Shown here piece by piece: positions 63,815-64,000 of a stretch of 64,000 nt of DNA (the stretch's first letter is position 1; each line of letters starts with the position of its first letter). Location of the stretch: positions 248,001-312,000 of the forward strand of contig CAWJSC010000017.1 in the NCBI GenBank assembly GCA_963845425.1, read 5' to 3'. The position numbers and the translations under genes are program-made. This DNA is from DATDAH01 sp963845425 (GTDB lineage Bacteria; Actinomycetota; Acidimicrobiia; Acidimicrobiales; DATDAH01). The notes beneath the pieces were generated by a model. That model did no database searches and was not told the DNA's origin. It saw nothing but the letters and a program-made list of their open reading frames with translations.

Positions 63815-64000
63815 GACGCCTCCTCGGCCGGGCGGCCCCGGGCCTGTCCGGCGGCGAGGTGGAGGAAGACGTCCTCCAAGGACTCGTGGCCGTGCTCGTC
63901 GAGGATGTCGGCCGGGGTCCCGTCGTGCACCACCCGGCCGTGCTGGAGGAAGACGACCCGCTCACACAGGCGCTCGACCTCGTTCATGTCGTGGCTGGTG
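63811..64000 (-). CDS. ABC transporter ATP-binding protein, 5' part outside the window
   Basis: The last 62 codons of an ABC ATPase run in from the right edge: TSHDMNEVERLCERVVFLQH contains the switch His (H-loop), then GRVVHDGTPADIL and a C-terminal tail ending PAEEAS. This order is typical of drug- or polysaccharide-export ATPases paired with ABC-2 permeases. The start, Walker motifs and signature lie beyond 64000. Its stop overlaps the permease start by 4 nt. Confidence 0.9.
   Translation of the reverse strand, partial: TSHDMNEVERLCERVVFLQHGRVVHDGTPADILDEHGHESLEDVFLHLAAGQARGRPAEEAS

Overview
This is a dense stretch of a very GC-rich genome. Its markers point to an actinobacterium (Actinomycetota): a WhiB1-type protein beside a PdtaS-type kinase, an F420-type PPOX protein, an FrhB-like protein, a class E sortase, an ESX/WXG100 locus, a BagA/BagB-like ATPase pair, and the DUF3090 / SCO1664-type / MSMEG_4193-type trio. 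I suspect Acidimicrobiia or a neighbouring class, but the sequence alone does not settle it. Genes are tightly packed, with many GTG starts and 1-11 nt overlaps. No gene-free stretch exceeds about 300 nt.

Layout. 1-9.7 kb: a truncated LuxR-type regulator, a GH2 beta-galactosidase, an operon of glycosyltransferase, small membrane protein and TetR, a divergent GH63-like hydrolase, and an MMPL exporter opposite a TetR regulator with a palindromic operator between them. 9.7-13.6 kb: exported CocE/NonD-type hydrolase, septum-formation-type lipoprotein and a class E sortase split into two overlapping frames. 13.7-20.3 kb: a complete System I cytochrome c maturation operon (ccmA to ccmI), including a 44-residue CcmD. 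20.3-29.3 kb: RDD protein, Fe-S homeostasis genes (SufR-like regulator, cysteine desulfurase, divergent Mrp ATPase), alpha/beta hydrolase, DUF3107, a BagA/BagB-like pair and gamma-glutamyltranspeptidase. 29.3-36 kb: secreted matrixin-like protease, PdtaS-type kinase convergent with WhiB1, GDPD, diacylglycerol kinase family protein, EtfB-EtfA with a terminator. 36-46.2 kb: RibD-type reductase, an unknown gene, the SCO1664/DUF3090/histidine phosphatase trio, family-5 uracil-DNA glycosylase, paired Cys-rich exported proteins, FrhB-like protein, acyl-CoA dehydrogenase, PPOX protein and LytR-CpsA-Psr protein.

46.2-64 kb: tRNA-Arg(CCG) almost touching an alcohol dehydrogenase, then argS-lysA. A compact ESX-like locus follows: degenerate protein kinase, FHA-containing FtsK/EccC ATPase, WXG100 protein and a divergent 609-residue unknown. 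Next come an aldehyde dehydrogenase, a WXG100-like orphan, and a threonine operon (hom, thrC and a phosphoglycerate-mutase-like protein that may replace ThrB). The window ends in an ABC-2 export system.

The least explained structure is outside the genes. A family of 50-nt inverted-repeat elements (20-nt arm, 10-nt loop, 20-nt arm, ends GTTCTGG/CCAGAAC) has seven copies, mostly 7-12 nt after stop codons, and one lies inside the FtsK/EccC reading frame. A second family of larger inverted repeats has three copies, also just after stop codons, and one encloses a perfect 43-nt palindrome. A 74-bp tandem duplication sits upstream of the DUF3090 gene. At least 14 genes carry a TAnnnT box 6-11 nt before the start codon, suggesting widespread leaderless transcription.
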